Assembly (NCBI RefSeq): GCF_022179525.1
Contig: NZ_BPQX01000025.1
Coordinates: 1-64,000 of the forward strand
DNA: 64,000 bases
Source of the DNA: Methylobacterium persicinum
GTDB lineage: Bacteria; Pseudomonadota; Alphaproteobacteria; Rhizobiales; Beijerinckiaceae
Reading direction: 5' to 3'
The position numbers were made by a program, and so were the translations under genes. A model generated the notes under the pieces. The model was not told the origin of the DNA, did not search any database, and was given only the letters and a program-made list of their open reading frames with translations. Positions 11,688-21,378 of the stretch are shown here, in pieces (the first letter of the stretch is position 1; each line of letters opens with the position of its first letter).

Positions 11688-12062
11688 TCACCGCCCTCGG
11701 GTACGGAAGGCTTGCGCCTCCCGGCTGGGCCCGAAGAAGTTGGTGATGTCCATGGCGAGGGAGCGTCGGCCGAACAGCCTCAAGGGGTGACCGTCGAGCG
11801 TTCCCGCCCGAAGCTCGATCATCGCGCTCATGGGGTTGTAGCGGAAGGCCATTCTTTCCCCGCCGAAGGACGCCCAGAGAACGCCGCCGGCGCCGTCATC
11901 AATATCGCGCAAGGTCACTGTGCCGGGTTCTGCACTGGCGAGGATCCCCCCGGCGACCGCCATGATCACGGGGACGACTCCCTTCGCATCGTCCGCCGCG
12001 GCGTCCAACACCGCCACGGTGAAGGCCCGCAGGGTCTCGCCGTCGCCCATCGCCCGCGCCAT
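11688..12062 (-). CDS. Hypothetical protein
   Basis: A 124-residue protein with coding-like codon use and an AGGGAG site before the ATG at 12062-12060. There is no signal peptide. The sequence mixes acidic and hydrophobic segments (AVLDAAADDAKGVVPVIMAVAGGIL; SLAMDITNFFGPSREAQ). The family is not recognised. It is transcribed against the ribosomal operons and separates adk from rpsM. Confidence 0.6.
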   Translation of the reverse strand: MARAMGDGETLRAFTVAVLDAAADDAKGVVPVIMAVAGGILASAEPGTVTLRDIDDGAGGVLWASFGGERMAFRYNPMSAMIELRAGTLDGHPLRLFGRRSLAMDITNFFGPSREAQAFRTRGR

Positions 12063-12081
12063 GCATTTCTCCCTCTGGTCA

Positions 12082-12110
12082 TTGACAGGTTGATCAGGCC
12101 GGAGTAGCAG
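12082..12110 (+). promoter_or_regulatory. Putative promoter of the rpsM (alpha) operon
   Basis: TTGACA at 12082-12087, 17 bases, TAGCAG at 12105-12110. It points to rpsM, whose GTG is about 150 bases downstream. It is divergent from, and just upstream of, the minus-strand gene ending at 12062. Together with the adk terminator it suggests rpsM is transcribed separately from spc. Confidence 0.5.
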
Positions 12111-12260
12111 ACCCCCCTTCGTCTAAACGAATGACGGTCCGAGGTACCCTTTCCGGGGCGACCACGGGCCGCGTTGTCGTTTCACGCGTGCATGGGCCGG
12201 CCTCCACCGGACGCACGTGAAACCCGCCCGGCTCAGCCGGGCCTCACATGGAGTGAGACT

Positions 12261-12629
12261 GTGGCCCGTATCGCAGGCGTCAACATCCCGACTGGCAAGC
12301 GCGTCGTCATCGCGCTTCAGTACATCCACGGCATCGGCCCGAAGAAGGCTGAGGAGATCACCGGTAAGGTTGGCATCGCTGCCGAGCGTCGCGTCAACGA
12401 ACTGACCGACGCCGAGGTTCTCCAGATCCGTGAGGCTATCGACCGCGATTATATCGTGGAAGGCGATCTGCGCCGCGAAGTCTCGATGAACATCAAGCGC
12501 TTGATGGACCTCGGCTGCTACCGCGGCCTGCGTCACCGCAAGCAGCTGCCGGTTCGCGGCCAGCGCACCCACACCAACGCCCGCACCCGCAAGGGCAAGG
12601 CGAAGCCGATCGCCGGCAAGAAGAAGTAA
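12261..12629 (+). CDS. rpsM: 30S ribosomal protein S13
   Basis: S13 of the 30S head, which makes bridges to the 50S and contacts the P-site tRNA. It has 122 residues from GTG 12261, placed because [14 protein letters not shown] is the conserved N-terminus. The C-terminal [22 protein letters not shown] segment is diagnostic. It leads the alpha operon, but rpmJ, often upstream, is not present. Confidence 0.98.
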   Translation: MARIAGVNIPTGKRVVIALQYIHGIGPKKAEEITGKVGIAAERRVNELTDAEVLQIREAIDRDYIVEGDLRREVSMNIKRLMDLGCYRGLRHRKQLPVRGQRTHTNARTRKGKAKPIAGKKK

Positions 12630-12642
12630 TTTTTTGGAACTG

Positions 12643-12670
12643 GGAGGCCGTGCTTCGCTCGGCCTCCTTT
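12643..12670 (+). terminator. Hairpin terminator or attenuator between rpsM and rpsK
   Basis: Stem GGAGGCCG (12643-12650) / CGGCCTCC (12660-12667) with a 9-base loop, then TTT. The T-run is short, so partial termination within the alpha operon is plausible. Confidence 0.5.
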
Positions 12671-12801
12671 CCGTTGCGTCGGATGCCTCTCTCAGGCGTC
12701 CAGCAGACCGCGCCACCTCTGCGCAGGCGCAAGTCCGAGTCCCGAAAAGAATCCCGAGCGCCTGGTGTTACGGGCGTGCTTGAAGGAAGAGTGGAAAGAG
12801 A

Positions 12802-13191
12802 ATGGCCAAGGAACCGCAACGCGTCCGCCGTCGTGAACGCAAGAACATCGTGTCCGGCGTCGCCCACGTGAACGCCTCGTTCAACAACACGATGATCACC
12901 ATCACCGACGCCCAGGGCAACACGATCTCGTGGTCCTCTGCCGGCGCGATGGGCTTCAAGGGCTCCCGTAAGTCCACGCCCTACGCCGCCCAGGTGGCCG
13001 CCGAGGATGCCGGCCGCAAGGCTGCCGAGCACGGCATGCGCACCCTCGAGGTCGAGGTTTCCGGTCCGGGCTCCGGCCGTGAGTCGGCGCTGCGCGCCCT
13101 CCAGGCTGCGGGCTTCACCGTCACCTCGATCCGCGACGTGACCGCGATCCCGCACAACGGCTGCCGGCCGCGCAAGCGTCGCCGCGTCTGA
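12802..13191 (+). CDS. rpsK: 30S ribosomal protein S11
   Basis: S11 of the 30S platform, 129 residues, same length as in E. coli. The [19 protein letters not shown] and [18 protein letters not shown] segments are characteristic. It lies 172 bases after rpsM. The usual next gene, rpoA, is displaced by an unrelated hydrolase gene starting 33 bases later. Confidence 0.98.
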   Translation: MAKEPQRVRRRERKNIVSGVAHVNASFNNTMITITDAQGNTISWSSAGAMGFKGSRKSTPYAAQVAAEDAGRKAAEHGMRTLEVEVSGPGSGRESALRALQAAGFTVTSIRDVTAIPHNGCRPRKRRRV

Positions 13192-13224
13192 TCGACTGAA
13201 CTTTCGGCGGAGAGGGAGAAGCTT

Positions 13225-14097
13225 ATGGCGGGATCGAAGCCACTGCCCGGCGTGTTGCGTTGGAACCTCGGCGACCTCACGGTCACCGCGCTCAATGACG
13301 GCTGGATGCAGGCGAGCCTCGATCTCGTCACCGGCATCGACAAGGACGAGGCCGCGCGCTTGCAGCGGGCCGGCTTCCGTACCGAGCAGCCGAAAATCAC
13401 CCTCAACGCGTTCCTGATCACCGGGGCCGGCCTTAAGCCGACTTTGGTGGATACCGGTTACGGCGCCCTGGCGCCGACCGAAACCGTGGGTCGCCTGGGC
13501 GCTGCCCTGGCGACTGCGGGAATCAAGCCGGAGGATGTGGGTACAGTGCTCCTGACGCACCTGCACCCCGATCATTGCGGCGGTCTCACCGAGGACGGCA
13601 AGGCCGTCTACCCGAATGCCGAGATCGTCGTGCATTCGGATGAGGTGGCTCACTGGCTTCCGGATGAGGCGCTGGCGAAGGCGCCCGAGGGGGCCAAGGC
13701 GTATTTTGAAGGCGCGCGGAACTCGGTGGCCCCTTACGCGGACCGGATGCGCGAGCATCGCGGCGGCGAGGTGCTCCCGGGAATCGAGGCGGTTCCCCTC
13801 CCCGGCCACACGCCGGGGCATTGCGGTTTCCGCATCACGTCGGGGGCCGAGTCGCTGCTGATCTGGACCGACGTGGTCCACCTCCCGACGATCCAGTTCA
13901 AGAACCCGGATGCGGGAGTGGGCTTCGACGTCGATGGGGATCAGGCTCGCGCGACCCGCAAGCGGATCATGGAACAGGCGGCGGCGGAGCGCAGCTTCAT
14001 CGCCGGCTGTCATTTGGAGTTTCCCGCCTTCGGCTACGTGGACCGGGAGGGAGCGGGCTACCGCTTCGTGCCGGCCCTGTGGGTCGGCGGCGAGTAA
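13225..14097 (+). CDS. MBL-fold metallo-hydrolase inside the alpha operon
   Basis: A 290-residue metallo-beta-lactamase superfamily hydrolase with no signal peptide. The zinc motif HLHPDH is at residues 112-117, followed by a metal-binding His in PGHTPGHCGF, an Asp in LIWTDVVH, and a late His in GCHLEFPAFGY, so the dinuclear site looks complete. Substrate cannot be told; lactonases and other hydrolases share this layout. It is inserted between rpsK (33-base gap, AGGGAG site) and rpoA (105-base gap), same strand, so it is probably co-transcribed with ribosomal genes. Confidence 0.9.
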   Translation: MAGSKPLPGVLRWNLGDLTVTALNDGWMQASLDLVTGIDKDEAARLQRAGFRTEQPKITLNAFLITGAGLKPTLVDTGYGALAPTETVGRLGAALATAGIKPEDVGTVLLTHLHPDHCGGLTEDGKAVYPNAEIVVHSDEVAHWLPDEALAKAPEGAKAYFEGARNSVAPYADRMREHRGGEVLPGIEAVPLPGHTPGHCGFRITSGAESLLIWTDVVHLPTIQFKNPDAGVGFDVDGDQARATRKRIMEQAAAERSFIAGCHLEFPAFGYVDREGAGYRFVPALWVGGE

Positions 14098-14202
14098 GGT
14101 TTTTTCGGTTCAGGGACCGGGCGGTGTGCCAGGGGGCGCCTCCACCCGGCCGAAACACGGGCACCGGACGAAGCGGGCCCGTGAGGCGCGAGAGGTAGGA
14201 CC

Positions 14203-15222
14203 GTGGTCATTCAAAAGAATTGGCAGGAACTCATCAAGCCGAACAAGCTGCAGGTCTCGACAGGCGACGACCCCAAGCGGATCGCGACGGTCGTCGCCGA
14301 GCCGCTCGAGCGCGGCTTCGGCACCACCCTGGGCAACGCCCTGCGGCGCGTTCTGCTGTCGTCCCTCCAGGGCGCGGCAGTGACGTCGGTGCAGATCGAC
14401 GGCGTGCTGCACGAGTTCTCGTCCATCCCCGGCGTCCGTGAGGACGTCACCGATATCGTCCTGAACATCAAGACGATCGCCATCCGCTCGCAGACCGACG
14501 CCCCCAAGCGCATGACCCTGCGCAAGACCGGCCCCGGCACGGTGACGGCGGGCGACATCGGCACGGTTGGCGATATCCAGATCCTGAACCCCGACCTCGT
14601 CATCTGCACGCTCGATGACGGCGCCGAGATCCGCATGGAGTTCACGGTCGCCACCGGCAAGGGCTACGTCCCGGCCGAGCGCAACCGCCCCGAGGACGCG
14701 CCGATCGGCCTGATCCCGGTGGACTCCCTGTTCTCCCCGGTGACCAAGGTCAGCTACCGCGTCGAGACCACCCGCGAGGGCCAGGATCTCGACAAGGACA
14801 AGTTGACCATGACGGTCGAGACCAACGGCGCCGTGAGCCCCGAGGATGCCCTGGCCTACGCGGCCCGGATCATCCAGGACCAGCTCCAGGTGTTCGTGAA
14901 CTTCGAAGATCCGCGCAAGGAAGAGGCTGCGCCGCTCACCCCGCAGCTGCCCTTCAACCCGGCGCTGCTCAAGAAGGTGGACGAGTTGGAACTGTCGGTC
15001 CGTTCGGCGAACTGCCTGAAGAACGACAACATCGTCTACATCGGCGACCTCATCCAGAAGTCCGAGGGCGAGATGCTGCGCACCCCGAACTTCGGCCGCA
15101 AGTCCCTCAACGAGATCAAGGAAGTGCTGGCCGGCATGGGCCTGCACCTCGGCATGGACGTCCCCGGCTGGCCGCCGGAGAACATCGAGGACCTCGCCAA
15201 GCGGTTCGAAGAGCACTACTGA
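14203..15222 (+). CDS. rpoA: RNA polymerase alpha subunit
   Basis: The assembly and promoter UP-element/activator contact subunit of RNA polymerase. It has 339 residues from GTG 14203 ([15 protein letters not shown]). The N-terminal domain includes [20 protein letters not shown]; the C-terminal domain carries [21 protein letters not shown] and [11 protein letters not shown]. There is no clear promoter in the 105 bases upstream. Beta' is encoded at the right edge of this window. Confidence 0.98.
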   Translation: MVIQKNWQELIKPNKLQVSTGDDPKRIATVVAEPLERGFGTTLGNALRRVLLSSLQGAAVTSVQIDGVLHEFSSIPGVREDVTDIVLNIKTIAIRSQTDAPKRMTLRKTGPGTVTAGDIGTVGDIQILNPDLVICTLDDGAEIRMEFTVATGKGYVPAERNRPEDAPIGLIPVDSLFSPVTKVSYRVETTREGQDLDKDKLTMTVETNGAVSPEDALAYAARIIQDQLQVFVNFEDPRKEEAAPLTPQLPFNPALLKKVDELELSVRSANCLKNDNIVYIGDLIQKSEGEMLRTPNFGRKSLNEIKEVLAGMGLHLGMDVPGWPPENIEDLAKRFEEHY

Positions 15223-15245
15223 GCGGCTGCGCCACTCAGGCGAGT

Positions 15246-15338
15246 AGGGAATAGCGAATAGCGAATAGGGTTTTTTGCGAAGCGAACCGGTCGTGCCTCT
15301 GATGGCTGGCTATCCGCGTTTTGCTCCTCCCTATTCGC
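15246..15338 (+). repeat. Short direct and inverted repeats in the rpoA-rplQ gap
   Basis: Three tandem GAATAG-type units (about 15249-15270) are followed by TTTTTT at 15271-15276. The last unit, GCGAATAGGG (15261-15270), has a perfect 10-bp inverted partner CCCTATTCGC at 15329-15338. It could fold as a long-loop hairpin in the rpoA-rplQ message; the role is unknown. Confidence 0.5.
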
Positions 15339-15392
15339 TCAACAGAGCGTCCGACCCGTGGCACGGCGGTCGCAAAAACCAGGAGAGCCACC

Positions 15393-15803
15393 ATGCGTCA
15401 CGGTTTCCGCGGTCGTCGTTTCAACCGCACCGCCGAGCATCGTCAGGCGATGTTCGCCAACATGTCTGCCGCGCTCATCAAGCACGAGCAGATCGTCACC
15501 ACGCTTCCCAAGGCGAAGGATCTTCGTCCGGTCGTTGAGAAGCTAATTACGCTGGCCCGCACCGACAGCGTGCACGCCCGCCGTCTCGCCATGTCGAAGC
15601 TGCGCGATGCCGATATGGTCAAGAAGCTGTTTGCGGTGCTCGGCCCGCGCTACCAGGGCCGCCCGGGCGGTTACTGCCGCATCATGAAGGCCGGCTTCCG
15701 CCAGGGCGACAACGCCCCGATGGCGGTGATCGAGTTCGTGGATCGCGACGTCGACGCCCGCGGCAAGGATTCCGGCCCCTCGCAGGTCGCCGAAGCCGCC
15801 TGA
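15393..15803 (+). CDS. rplQ: 50S ribosomal protein L17
   Basis: L17, at the exit-tunnel region of the 50S. It has 136 residues from ATG 15393 with an AGGAG site; the N-terminus [20 protein letters not shown] is diagnostic. It is the last gene of the alpha operon and is followed by a strong terminator. Confidence 0.98.
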   Translation: MRHGFRGRRFNRTAEHRQAMFANMSAALIKHEQIVTTLPKAKDLRPVVEKLITLARTDSVHARRLAMSKLRDADMVKKLFAVLGPRYQGRPGGYCRIMKAGFRQGDNAPMAVIEFVDRDVDARGKDSGPSQVAEAA

Positions 15804-15823
15804 GGCATTCGCCGCTCCATCGA

Positions 15824-15857
15824 AAGGCCGTCCCGGTTCGCGCCGGGGCGGCCTTTT
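15824..15857 (+). terminator. Intrinsic terminator after rplQ
   Basis: A long stem (GGCCGTCCCGG at 15826-15836 with CCGGGGCGGCC at 15843-15853, one T-G pair; the arms extend by AA/TT) followed by TTTT. It marks the end of the alpha operon. Confidence 0.85.
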
Positions 15858-15890
15858 CCGTTTGGGACACCAACGACCAACCAGCCCAAC

Positions 15891-16002
15891 CACCTCATCA
15901 TGAGATGCTGCGAAGCAGCCTCGAAGGAGCGTTCCAGGGATCGCAGAGTTTGCTGGAGCCCTCCTTCGAGGCCCGCTGGCGCGGGCACCTCAGGATGAGG
16001 TG
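15891..16002. repeat. Dispersed palindromic element, family A copy 2
   Basis: Outer arms CACCTCATCATGAG (15891-15904) and CACCTCAGGATGAGGTG (15986-16002). Perfect inner arms CCTCGAAGGAG (15919-15929) and CTCCTTCGAGG (15961-15971). It is homologous to the copy at 4331-4444. The left outer arm has a C-to-A change that weakens pairing. The gap 15804-16243 holds only this element, the rplQ terminator and the family B copy. Confidence 0.8.
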
Positions 16003-16079
16003 AGGGGTGGACGAAGGATGAGTGGACGGCGGGGTCCTGAGACGGTCTCGGTTTAAGGACTTCGGTCAGCTCCTGCGCC

Positions 16080-16173
16080 GTCATTGCGAGGCGAAGCCGA
16101 AGCAATCCAGAGCGCGACTTCTCCGGACAAGGCAGCGCTGCCCTGGATCGCTTCGCTCCGCTCGCGAAGACGG
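16080..16173. repeat. Dispersed palindromic element, family B copy 1
   Basis: Left arm GTCATTGCGAGGCGAAGC...AAGCAATCCAG and right arm CCCTGGATCGCTTCGCTC...GCGAAGACG form an imperfect inverted repeat. Related copies lie near 25934, 32873, 44683, 48886 (half) and 63632. Such intergenic palindromes are widespread in this order. Confidence 0.75.
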
Positions 16174-16243
16174 CGGGGAACTACTGCAGGGACGGCGCGC
16201 GCGATTTCTGACAGACCCCCGTCGAGCGCGGGGAGGCCGCGCC

Positions 16244-18961
16244 TCAATCCGCCATCGTCTTCTTCACCGTTTCCACGAGCTGCTTCAGGCTGAAGGGCTT
16301 CGGCAGGAAGTTGAAGGCTTCGCCCTCGGGGAGATTCTTGCGGAAGGCGTCCTCCGCATAGCCCGACACGAAGATAACCTTCAGGTGCGGCTGGTGCTTG
16401 CGCACCTCCCGCAGCAGGGATGGGCCGTCCATCTCCGGCATCACCACGTCGGACACCACGAGGTCGATCGGCTGCGCGTTGTCGCGGACGATGGCCAGAG
16501 CCTCCAGGCCGGAGGCCGCCTCAAGCACCGTGTAGCCCCGGGCCGAGAGGGCGCGGCTGTTCACCGCGCGCACCGGATCCTCGTCCTCCACGAGGAGGAT
16601 GGTGCCCTGGCCGGTATGGTCCGTCGCTGGGCGGCGGGGGGGAGGCGCGGCGGGGGCAGTCGCCGTGCCCGGCTTGTCGCCGGCCTGGCCAGTGGTCTCG
16701 GAGTGTGTCGGGGCCTCCGCAGGCACCACCTCCGGCGCCGGGATGTGCCGGGGCAGGTAGATCTTGAAGGCCGTGCCCCGACCGAGCGTCGACTGCACGT
16801 CGATCGTCCCGCCCGACTGCTTGACGATGCCGAACACCGTGGAGAGCCCCAGGCCGGTTCCCTTTCCGATCTCCTTGGTGGTGAAGAACGGCTCGAAGAT
16901 CTTCTCCATCAGCTCGGCCGGGATGCCCTGGCCGGTATCCCCGACTTCGATCAGCACGTGATCGCCGGGCGGCGGGCCGCCCCTTCCCTCCGTGGCGGCC
17001 TTGGGGCCGGGATCGACGACGTTCTCCGTGCGGATCGTCAGCTTGCCACCGTCCGGCATGGCATCGCGGGCGTTGACCGCGAGGTTCACGATCACCTGCT
17101 CGAACTGGTTCACGTCGGCCTTCACGGGCCACAATTCCCGGCCGTGCTTCAGTTCCAGGCTGACCCGTTCGCCGAGCAGCCGCTTGAGCAGAAGCGTCAG
17201 CTCCGACAGGCTCTCCCCGACATTCATGACCTCCGGCCGCAGGGTCTGCCTGCGGGAGAACGCCAGAAGCTGCCGGACGAGGCCCGCCGCCCGGTTGGCG
17301 TTCTGCTTGATCTGCATGATGTCCTGAAAGGCCGGGTCGTTCGGCCGGTGGCTCGCCAGGAGCAGGTCCGAGTAGCCGATGATGGCCTGGAGGACGTTGT
17401 TGAAGTCGTGGGCGATGCCGCCGGCCAGCTGGCCGACCGCATTCATCTTCTGCGCCTGGGCAACCTGCTGCTCCAGCTGGCGTTGCGCGGTGGTGTCGAG
17501 GGCGTAGAGGATCACCCGCTCCGCTTCGTCGGCCTGCTCGCCCTCGGCGCCGCCGTCGGCGGGGCTGAGCCACAGTCGGGCCGAGCGCCCGCCCGGCCCC
17601 TGCAACTGCACCTCAATGGGCTCGGCTTCGGTGATGCCGCTGGCGGCCCGGTTCAACCCGGCCTCGAGGGCGGTCCGGTCTAGGACCGAATCGGCGAGGT
17701 TCGGCTCAGCGCGGGTGCCGCCCTCCCCGTCCGGAACCGCCTCGTCCGACGTGAGGGGCGCCGTGCCGAACAGCCGGGTGAAGGAAGCGTTGGCCCGGGC
17801 GATGCGCCCGGAGCGATCCAGGGTCGCGATGGCGATGGGCGAGTTGTTGAGGAAGCGGGCGAGGCGGACTTCCGCGGCCCGCTGCGGCTCGTCGGCGTCG
17901 GCGCCGGCGGAGCGGTTGATGACGAAGGTGCGCGAGGCGCCGGGCTTGCCATCCTTGCCGAAGGCCACCCGGTGGTACAGCCGCACGGGGACCGTGTGGC
18001 CGTTGCGGCGGCGCAGGTCGAGGTCGAACCGGTCGGTGCGCACCTCCCCCGGCAGGCCGGCGGTGCGAATCAGGACGTCGGCGCTGGGCGCGATCTCGGC
18101 GAGGCGGAGCCCGCCGGAGCCGACGCTGGCGAGGTCGTAGCCGAGCCACGCTGCCAGGGTGGCGTTCATGTAGACGATCGTGCCCGTCGGGTTAATCGAC
18201 AGGAAACCCGCCGGGGCGTGGTCGAGGTAGTCGATGGCGTGCTGGAGTTCCTGGAAGACGTTCTCCTGCCGCTCCCGCTCAGCGGTGACGTCGGCCACCG
18301 TCCAGAGGGAGGCTGCCCGGCGCGGGCGCGGAAGGGGCCGCACCGAGACCCGGTACCAGCCGAAATCACGCTCGGCGCTCGCCCCCTCGACATGCCCCAG
18401 GGGTGGGGCCATCCGCATCTCCTCAGTGTGGGGCCGGCCATCCCGGGCCGCCTGGGAGAGGCGGTAGACGGCCTCCGACACCTCCGGCGAGCCGACGAAG
18501 ATCCGCTCCACGGGGGCGAGGTTGGAGAAGCTGTCGCCTCCGGCGAGGCGCAGGTAGGAGGCGTTGGCATAGATCAACCGGCCGCCATCCTCGACCACGA
18601 GGGCTCCGTCCGGTGCGCCATCGACGATGCCCCGGGTGATGTCGTCCCGGGCGCTGCTGCCGGAGAGATGGATCGCGCCGATCGCCAGGGCGAAGAGGAA
18701 GAACACGCCGGCCATGGCCAGCAGGGCCAGCAGCCAGACGATGAGCGCCTGCGCCTGCTCGTTGGCGACGAAGGAGAGGCCGATGGCCGCGCCGACCAGC
18801 AGGCCGGCCAGCATCAACAACAGCCCGACCCGTCCGGGCTGCTCCGACCGGTCGATCGAGCCGTTCACCGGCGCCTGCGCCGGTAGCGGATCGGCCATGT
18901 GCTCCGACCGCGCGGGGTCTGCCTTCAGAATCGGGGCCGGGGATCCGGTCACGTCGGCCAT
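16244..18961 (-). CDS. cckA: Hybrid sensor histidine kinase CckA
   Basis: Cell-cycle kinase/phosphatase which, through ChpT, controls phosphorylation of the master regulator CtrA. The start is set at ATG 18961 (GGAAAG six bases upstream) because the longer frame would start on TTG; this gives 905 residues. Two membrane segments lie near residues 45-70 and 72-98, followed by PAS-like sensor regions to about 490. The HisKA histidine is in [18 protein letters not shown] (H518), the ATPase has DTGQGIP and [16 protein letters not shown], and a C-terminal receiver has Asp838 in [12 protein letters not shown]. It follows flhB on the same strand after 145 bases. The call rests on CckA-specific segments such as [20 protein letters not shown]. 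Confidence 0.93.
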   Translation of the reverse strand: MADVTGSPAPILKADPARSEHMADPLPAQAPVNGSIDRSEQPGRVGLLLMLAGLLVGAAIGLSFVANEQAQALIVWLLALLAMAGVFFLFALAIGAIHLSGSSARDDITRGIVDGAPDGALVVEDGGRLIYANASYLRLAGGDSFSNLAPVERIFVGSPEVSEAVYRLSQAARDGRPHTEEMRMAPPLGHVEGASAERDFGWYRVSVRPLPRPRRAASLWTVADVTAERERQENVFQELQHAIDYLDHAPAGFLSINPTGTIVYMNATLAAWLGYDLASVGSGGLRLAEIAPSADVLIRTAGLPGEVRTDRFDLDLRRRNGHTVPVRLYHRVAFGKDGKPGASRTFVINRSAGADADEPQRAAEVRLARFLNNSPIAIATLDRSGRIARANASFTRLFGTAPLTSDEAVPDGEGGTRAEPNLADSVLDRTALEAGLNRAASGITEAEPIEVQLQGPGGRSARLWLSPADGGAEGEQADEAERVILYALDTTAQRQLEQQVAQAQKMNAVGQLAGGIAHDFNNVLQAIIGYSDLLLASHRPNDPAFQDIMQIKQNANRAAGLVRQLLAFSRRQTLRPEVMNVGESLSELTLLLKRLLGERVSLELKHGRELWPVKADVNQFEQVIVNLAVNARDAMPDGGKLTIRTENVVDPGPKAATEGRGGPPPGDHVLIEVGDTGQGIPAELMEKIFEPFFTTKEIGKGTGLGLSTVFGIVKQSGGTIDVQSTLGRGTAFKIYLPRHIPAPEVVPAEAPTHSETTGQAGDKPGTATAPAAPPPRRPATDHTGQGTILLVEDEDPVRAVNSRALSARGYTVLEAASGLEALAIVRDNAQPIDLVVSDVVMPEMDGPSLLREVRKHQPHLKVIFVSGYAEDAFRKNLPEGEAFNFLPKPFSLKQLVETVKKTMAD

Positions 18962-19106
18962 CGGGGTCTTTCCAGAAACGGGCTCCGGTTTGGCCCGCGG
19001 CCCGCCCCACGGCAAGGGGGCGTCGGACCGCGGACGGCACCAAGCCCGTCACGAGCTTCGCGCAAAAAGGTGGAGGAAGGCCAAACGGTGACGGATTTCC
19101 CCTCCT

Positions 19107-20174
19107 TCACGCGGCCCGCCGGCGCAGGCGCATGACGAAGCCGATCACCTCGGCCACCGCCCGGTAGTGCTCGGCCGGGATCTCCCTGTCGATCTCGACG
19201 GTGGCGTGCAGGGCCCGGGCCAGGGGCGGGTTCTCCACCACCGCCACATCGTGGGCCTTGGCGACCTCGCGGATTCGCAGGGCCAGGGCATCGACCCCCT
19301 TCGCCACGCAGACCGGGGCGACCATGCCGGGCTCGTAGCGCAGGGCGACGGCGTAGTGGGTCGGATTGGTGACGACGACCGTCGCGCCCGGCACGGCGGC
19401 CATCATGCGCTTTTTCGACCGGGCCATCCGGATTTGCTTGAGCTTGCCCTTGATCTCCGGGTTGCCCTCGGACTCCTTCATCTCCTGCTTGATCTCCTCC
19501 TTCGACATGCGCAGGCGTCCCTTCCAGCGCATGCGGGCGTAGAAGTAGTCGGCGCCGGCGATGGTGACGTGGACCGCGAGCATCCCCGCGAGGAGCTTGA
19601 GGCTGATCGACAGGATGGCCGGCAGGCAGGATGCGGGATCGAGGCGGGCGAAGACCTCCAGGCGGTCGCGGTCCTGCCACAGGATCACGCCGCCCACGAC
19701 GCCCACGGTGATCATCTTCGCCAGCCCCTTGCCGAACTGGAAAAGGGCCTCCACACCGAGCAGCCGCTTCAGCCCGCTCATGGGCGAGATGCGCTCGAAT
19801 TTCGGCATCAGCGCCTCGGCGTTGAACACCGGCGGATGCTGCAGGTAGCCCGCCGCCACCCCGGCCACGGCGGCCGCCGCCACGGGGATCGCCACCGCCT
19901 TGAGCCACAGCAGCAGCCCGGCCCGGCCCGCCGCCGCCATGGCCCCCGGCCCGTCTGGGACCTCGTGGGCGTTGGCGAGGTAGGCCGTCAGCCCGTGCAT
20001 CAGGTCCGTCGCCACCGACGGCGCCGCGACGACGAGGGCGAGGGTGAAGGCCCCCAGGATCGCGAAGGTGTTGATCTCCACGCTCTTGGCGACGTCGCCG
20101 CGCTCAATCGCCTGATCGATGCGTCGCTGGGTCGGGTCTTCTGTCTTGTCTTCCTGTTCCGCGCCCTCGGCCAT
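19107..20174 (-). CDS. flhB: Flagellar export switch protein FlhB
   Basis: Inner-membrane component of the flagellar type III export gate which switches substrate class from rod/hook to filament. It has 355 residues: an acidic N-terminus, four membrane segments, and a cytosolic domain with the self-cleavage motif NPTH (in VVVTNPTHYAVAL). The C-terminus ends in RLRRRAA. It lies 26 bases after fliR and before cckA. Confidence 0.97.
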   Translation of the reverse strand: MAEGAEQEDKTEDPTQRRIDQAIERGDVAKSVEINTFAILGAFTLALVVAAPSVATDLMHGLTAYLANAHEVPDGPGAMAAAGRAGLLLWLKAVAIPVAAAAVAGVAAGYLQHPPVFNAEALMPKFERISPMSGLKRLLGVEALFQFGKGLAKMITVGVVGGVILWQDRDRLEVFARLDPASCLPAILSISLKLLAGMLAVHVTIAGADYFYARMRWKGRLRMSKEEIKQEMKESEGNPEIKGKLKQIRMARSKKRMMAAVPGATVVVTNPTHYAVALRYEPGMVAPVCVAKGVDALALRIREVAKAHDVAVVENPPLARALHATVEIDREIPAEHYRAVAEVIGFVMRLRRRAA

Positions 20175-20200
20175 GGCTCAGGGTCTCCGGGCGGCCGGCG

Positions 20201-20962
20201 TCAGCGCCCGACGAACTCGCCGAGATAACGCCCCATGTCGTCGATGAAGACACCCATCATCACCCCGAGCGATCCGGCGAGGATCAGCATCCCGATCAGC
20301 ACCGAGGCGGGGACGGCCAGGAAGAATACCTGCAACTGCGGCATCAGCCGCGACAGAACCCCGAGCCCGAGGTTGAACAGGATGCCGAACGCGATGAACG
20401 GGCCGGAGATCTGCACGGCCAGGGTGAAGCCCCGCGCCACCGCCCGCAGGGCAAGCATCAAGGCGTCCCCGAAGCCGGGGACCCCGTCCGGCGGCAGGAC
20501 CTGATAGCTCCGGGCGATCCCCTCGATGGCGAGGTGATGCAGGTCGGCGGCGAAGATCAGGGTGATGCCGAGCAGGGACAGGAAGTTGCCCACCGCCGCC
20601 GACTGGCCGCCCTGCGTGGGATCCACCGTCATGGCGTAGGCGAGGCCGAGTTGCTGCGAGATGATGAGTCCGGCCGTCTGCAGGGCGGCGAGCACCATCC
20701 GCACACTGAGGCCGATGACGAGGCCGATGATGGTCTCCCCGAACAGCAGCCCGATGAGGCGCGGGCCCCCGATCCCCTCCGTCCCCCCGAGCAGCGGCCG
20801 GACCATCGGGTACAGCACCAGGGACACCAGCAGCGCGAAGCTGAGCCGCAGGCGCGGCGACACGGTCTGCTCGCCAACGCCGGGCATCAGCATGATCAGC
20901 GTGCCGACCCGCGCGAAGACGAGGAGATAAGCCGAGGCGATGCCCGGGAGGAGCAGGTTCAT
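20201..20962 (-). CDS. fliR: Flagellar biosynthesis protein FliR
   Basis: Membrane subunit of the FliP-FliQ-FliR export gate. It has 253 residues, almost entirely hydrophobic with about six segments; MLMPGVGEQTVSPRLRLSFAL and the ISGPFIAFGILFNLGLGVLSRLMPQ stretch are typical. It lies 30 bases after fliQ. The partner fliP is not in this window. Confidence 0.96.
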   Translation of the reverse strand: MNLLLPGIASAYLLVFARVGTLIMLMPGVGEQTVSPRLRLSFALLVSLVLYPMVRPLLGGTEGIGGPRLIGLLFGETIIGLVIGLSVRMVLAALQTAGLIISQQLGLAYAMTVDPTQGGQSAAVGNFLSLLGITLIFAADLHHLAIEGIARSYQVLPPDGVPGFGDALMLALRAVARGFTLAVQISGPFIAFGILFNLGLGVLSRLMPQLQVFFLAVPASVLIGMLILAGSLGVMMGVFIDDMGRYLGEFVGR

Positions 20963-20992
20963 GCCGCCCCCTATAACCCAAGGCGGGCGCCA

Positions 20993-21259
20993 TCACCCGC
21001 CCGCCGCGATCCGGGCCGCGATGCGGGTCATATAGCCGGCCATGGCATCGCCCATGAACGGCAGCATCAGCAGCAGGGTGGCGAAGACCGCCACGATCTT
21101 GGGCACGTAGATCAACGTTTGTTCCTGGATCTGCGTCAGGGCCTGCACCAGGGAGACCACGAGACCGACGAACAGGGCGACGAGCATAAGCGGCCCGGCG
21201 ACCTTCAGGAAGACGAAGATGCCGTCGCGGGCGACGTCGAGGATGGCGAGGCCGGTCAT
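20993..21259 (-). CDS. fliQ: Flagellar biosynthesis protein FliQ
   Basis: Small export-gate subunit with two membrane helices. The start is set at ATG 21259, giving 88 residues (family-typical) beginning MTGLAILDVARDGIFVFLKV; an upstream in-frame start at 21286 would add nine residues. The VSLVQALTQIQEQTLIYVPKI segment is diagnostic. It lies 119 bases after fliE, the largest gap in the operon, which contains no obvious promoter. Confidence 0.95.
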   Translation of the reverse strand: MTGLAILDVARDGIFVFLKVAGPLMLVALFVGLVVSLVQALTQIQEQTLIYVPKIVAVFATLLLMLPFMGDAMAGYMTRIAARIAAGG

Positions 21260-21378
21260 CGGTCCGATCCAGGAAGGCTTCTCCACCCGGGCCGGGAGGG
21301 AAGACGGGAGGATTGCTACCCCCGGTTGTTGTGAATGGAGCGAGGCACGCCGGGATGGCGCGTCGATCGGTGATGACG

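Noticed and set aside
16022-17683. Long open frame on the plus strand opposite cckA
   Set aside because: It is antisense to clear kinase motifs; long antisense frames are common in GC-rich coding DNA. Its protein shows only Arg/His/Leu-rich composition.
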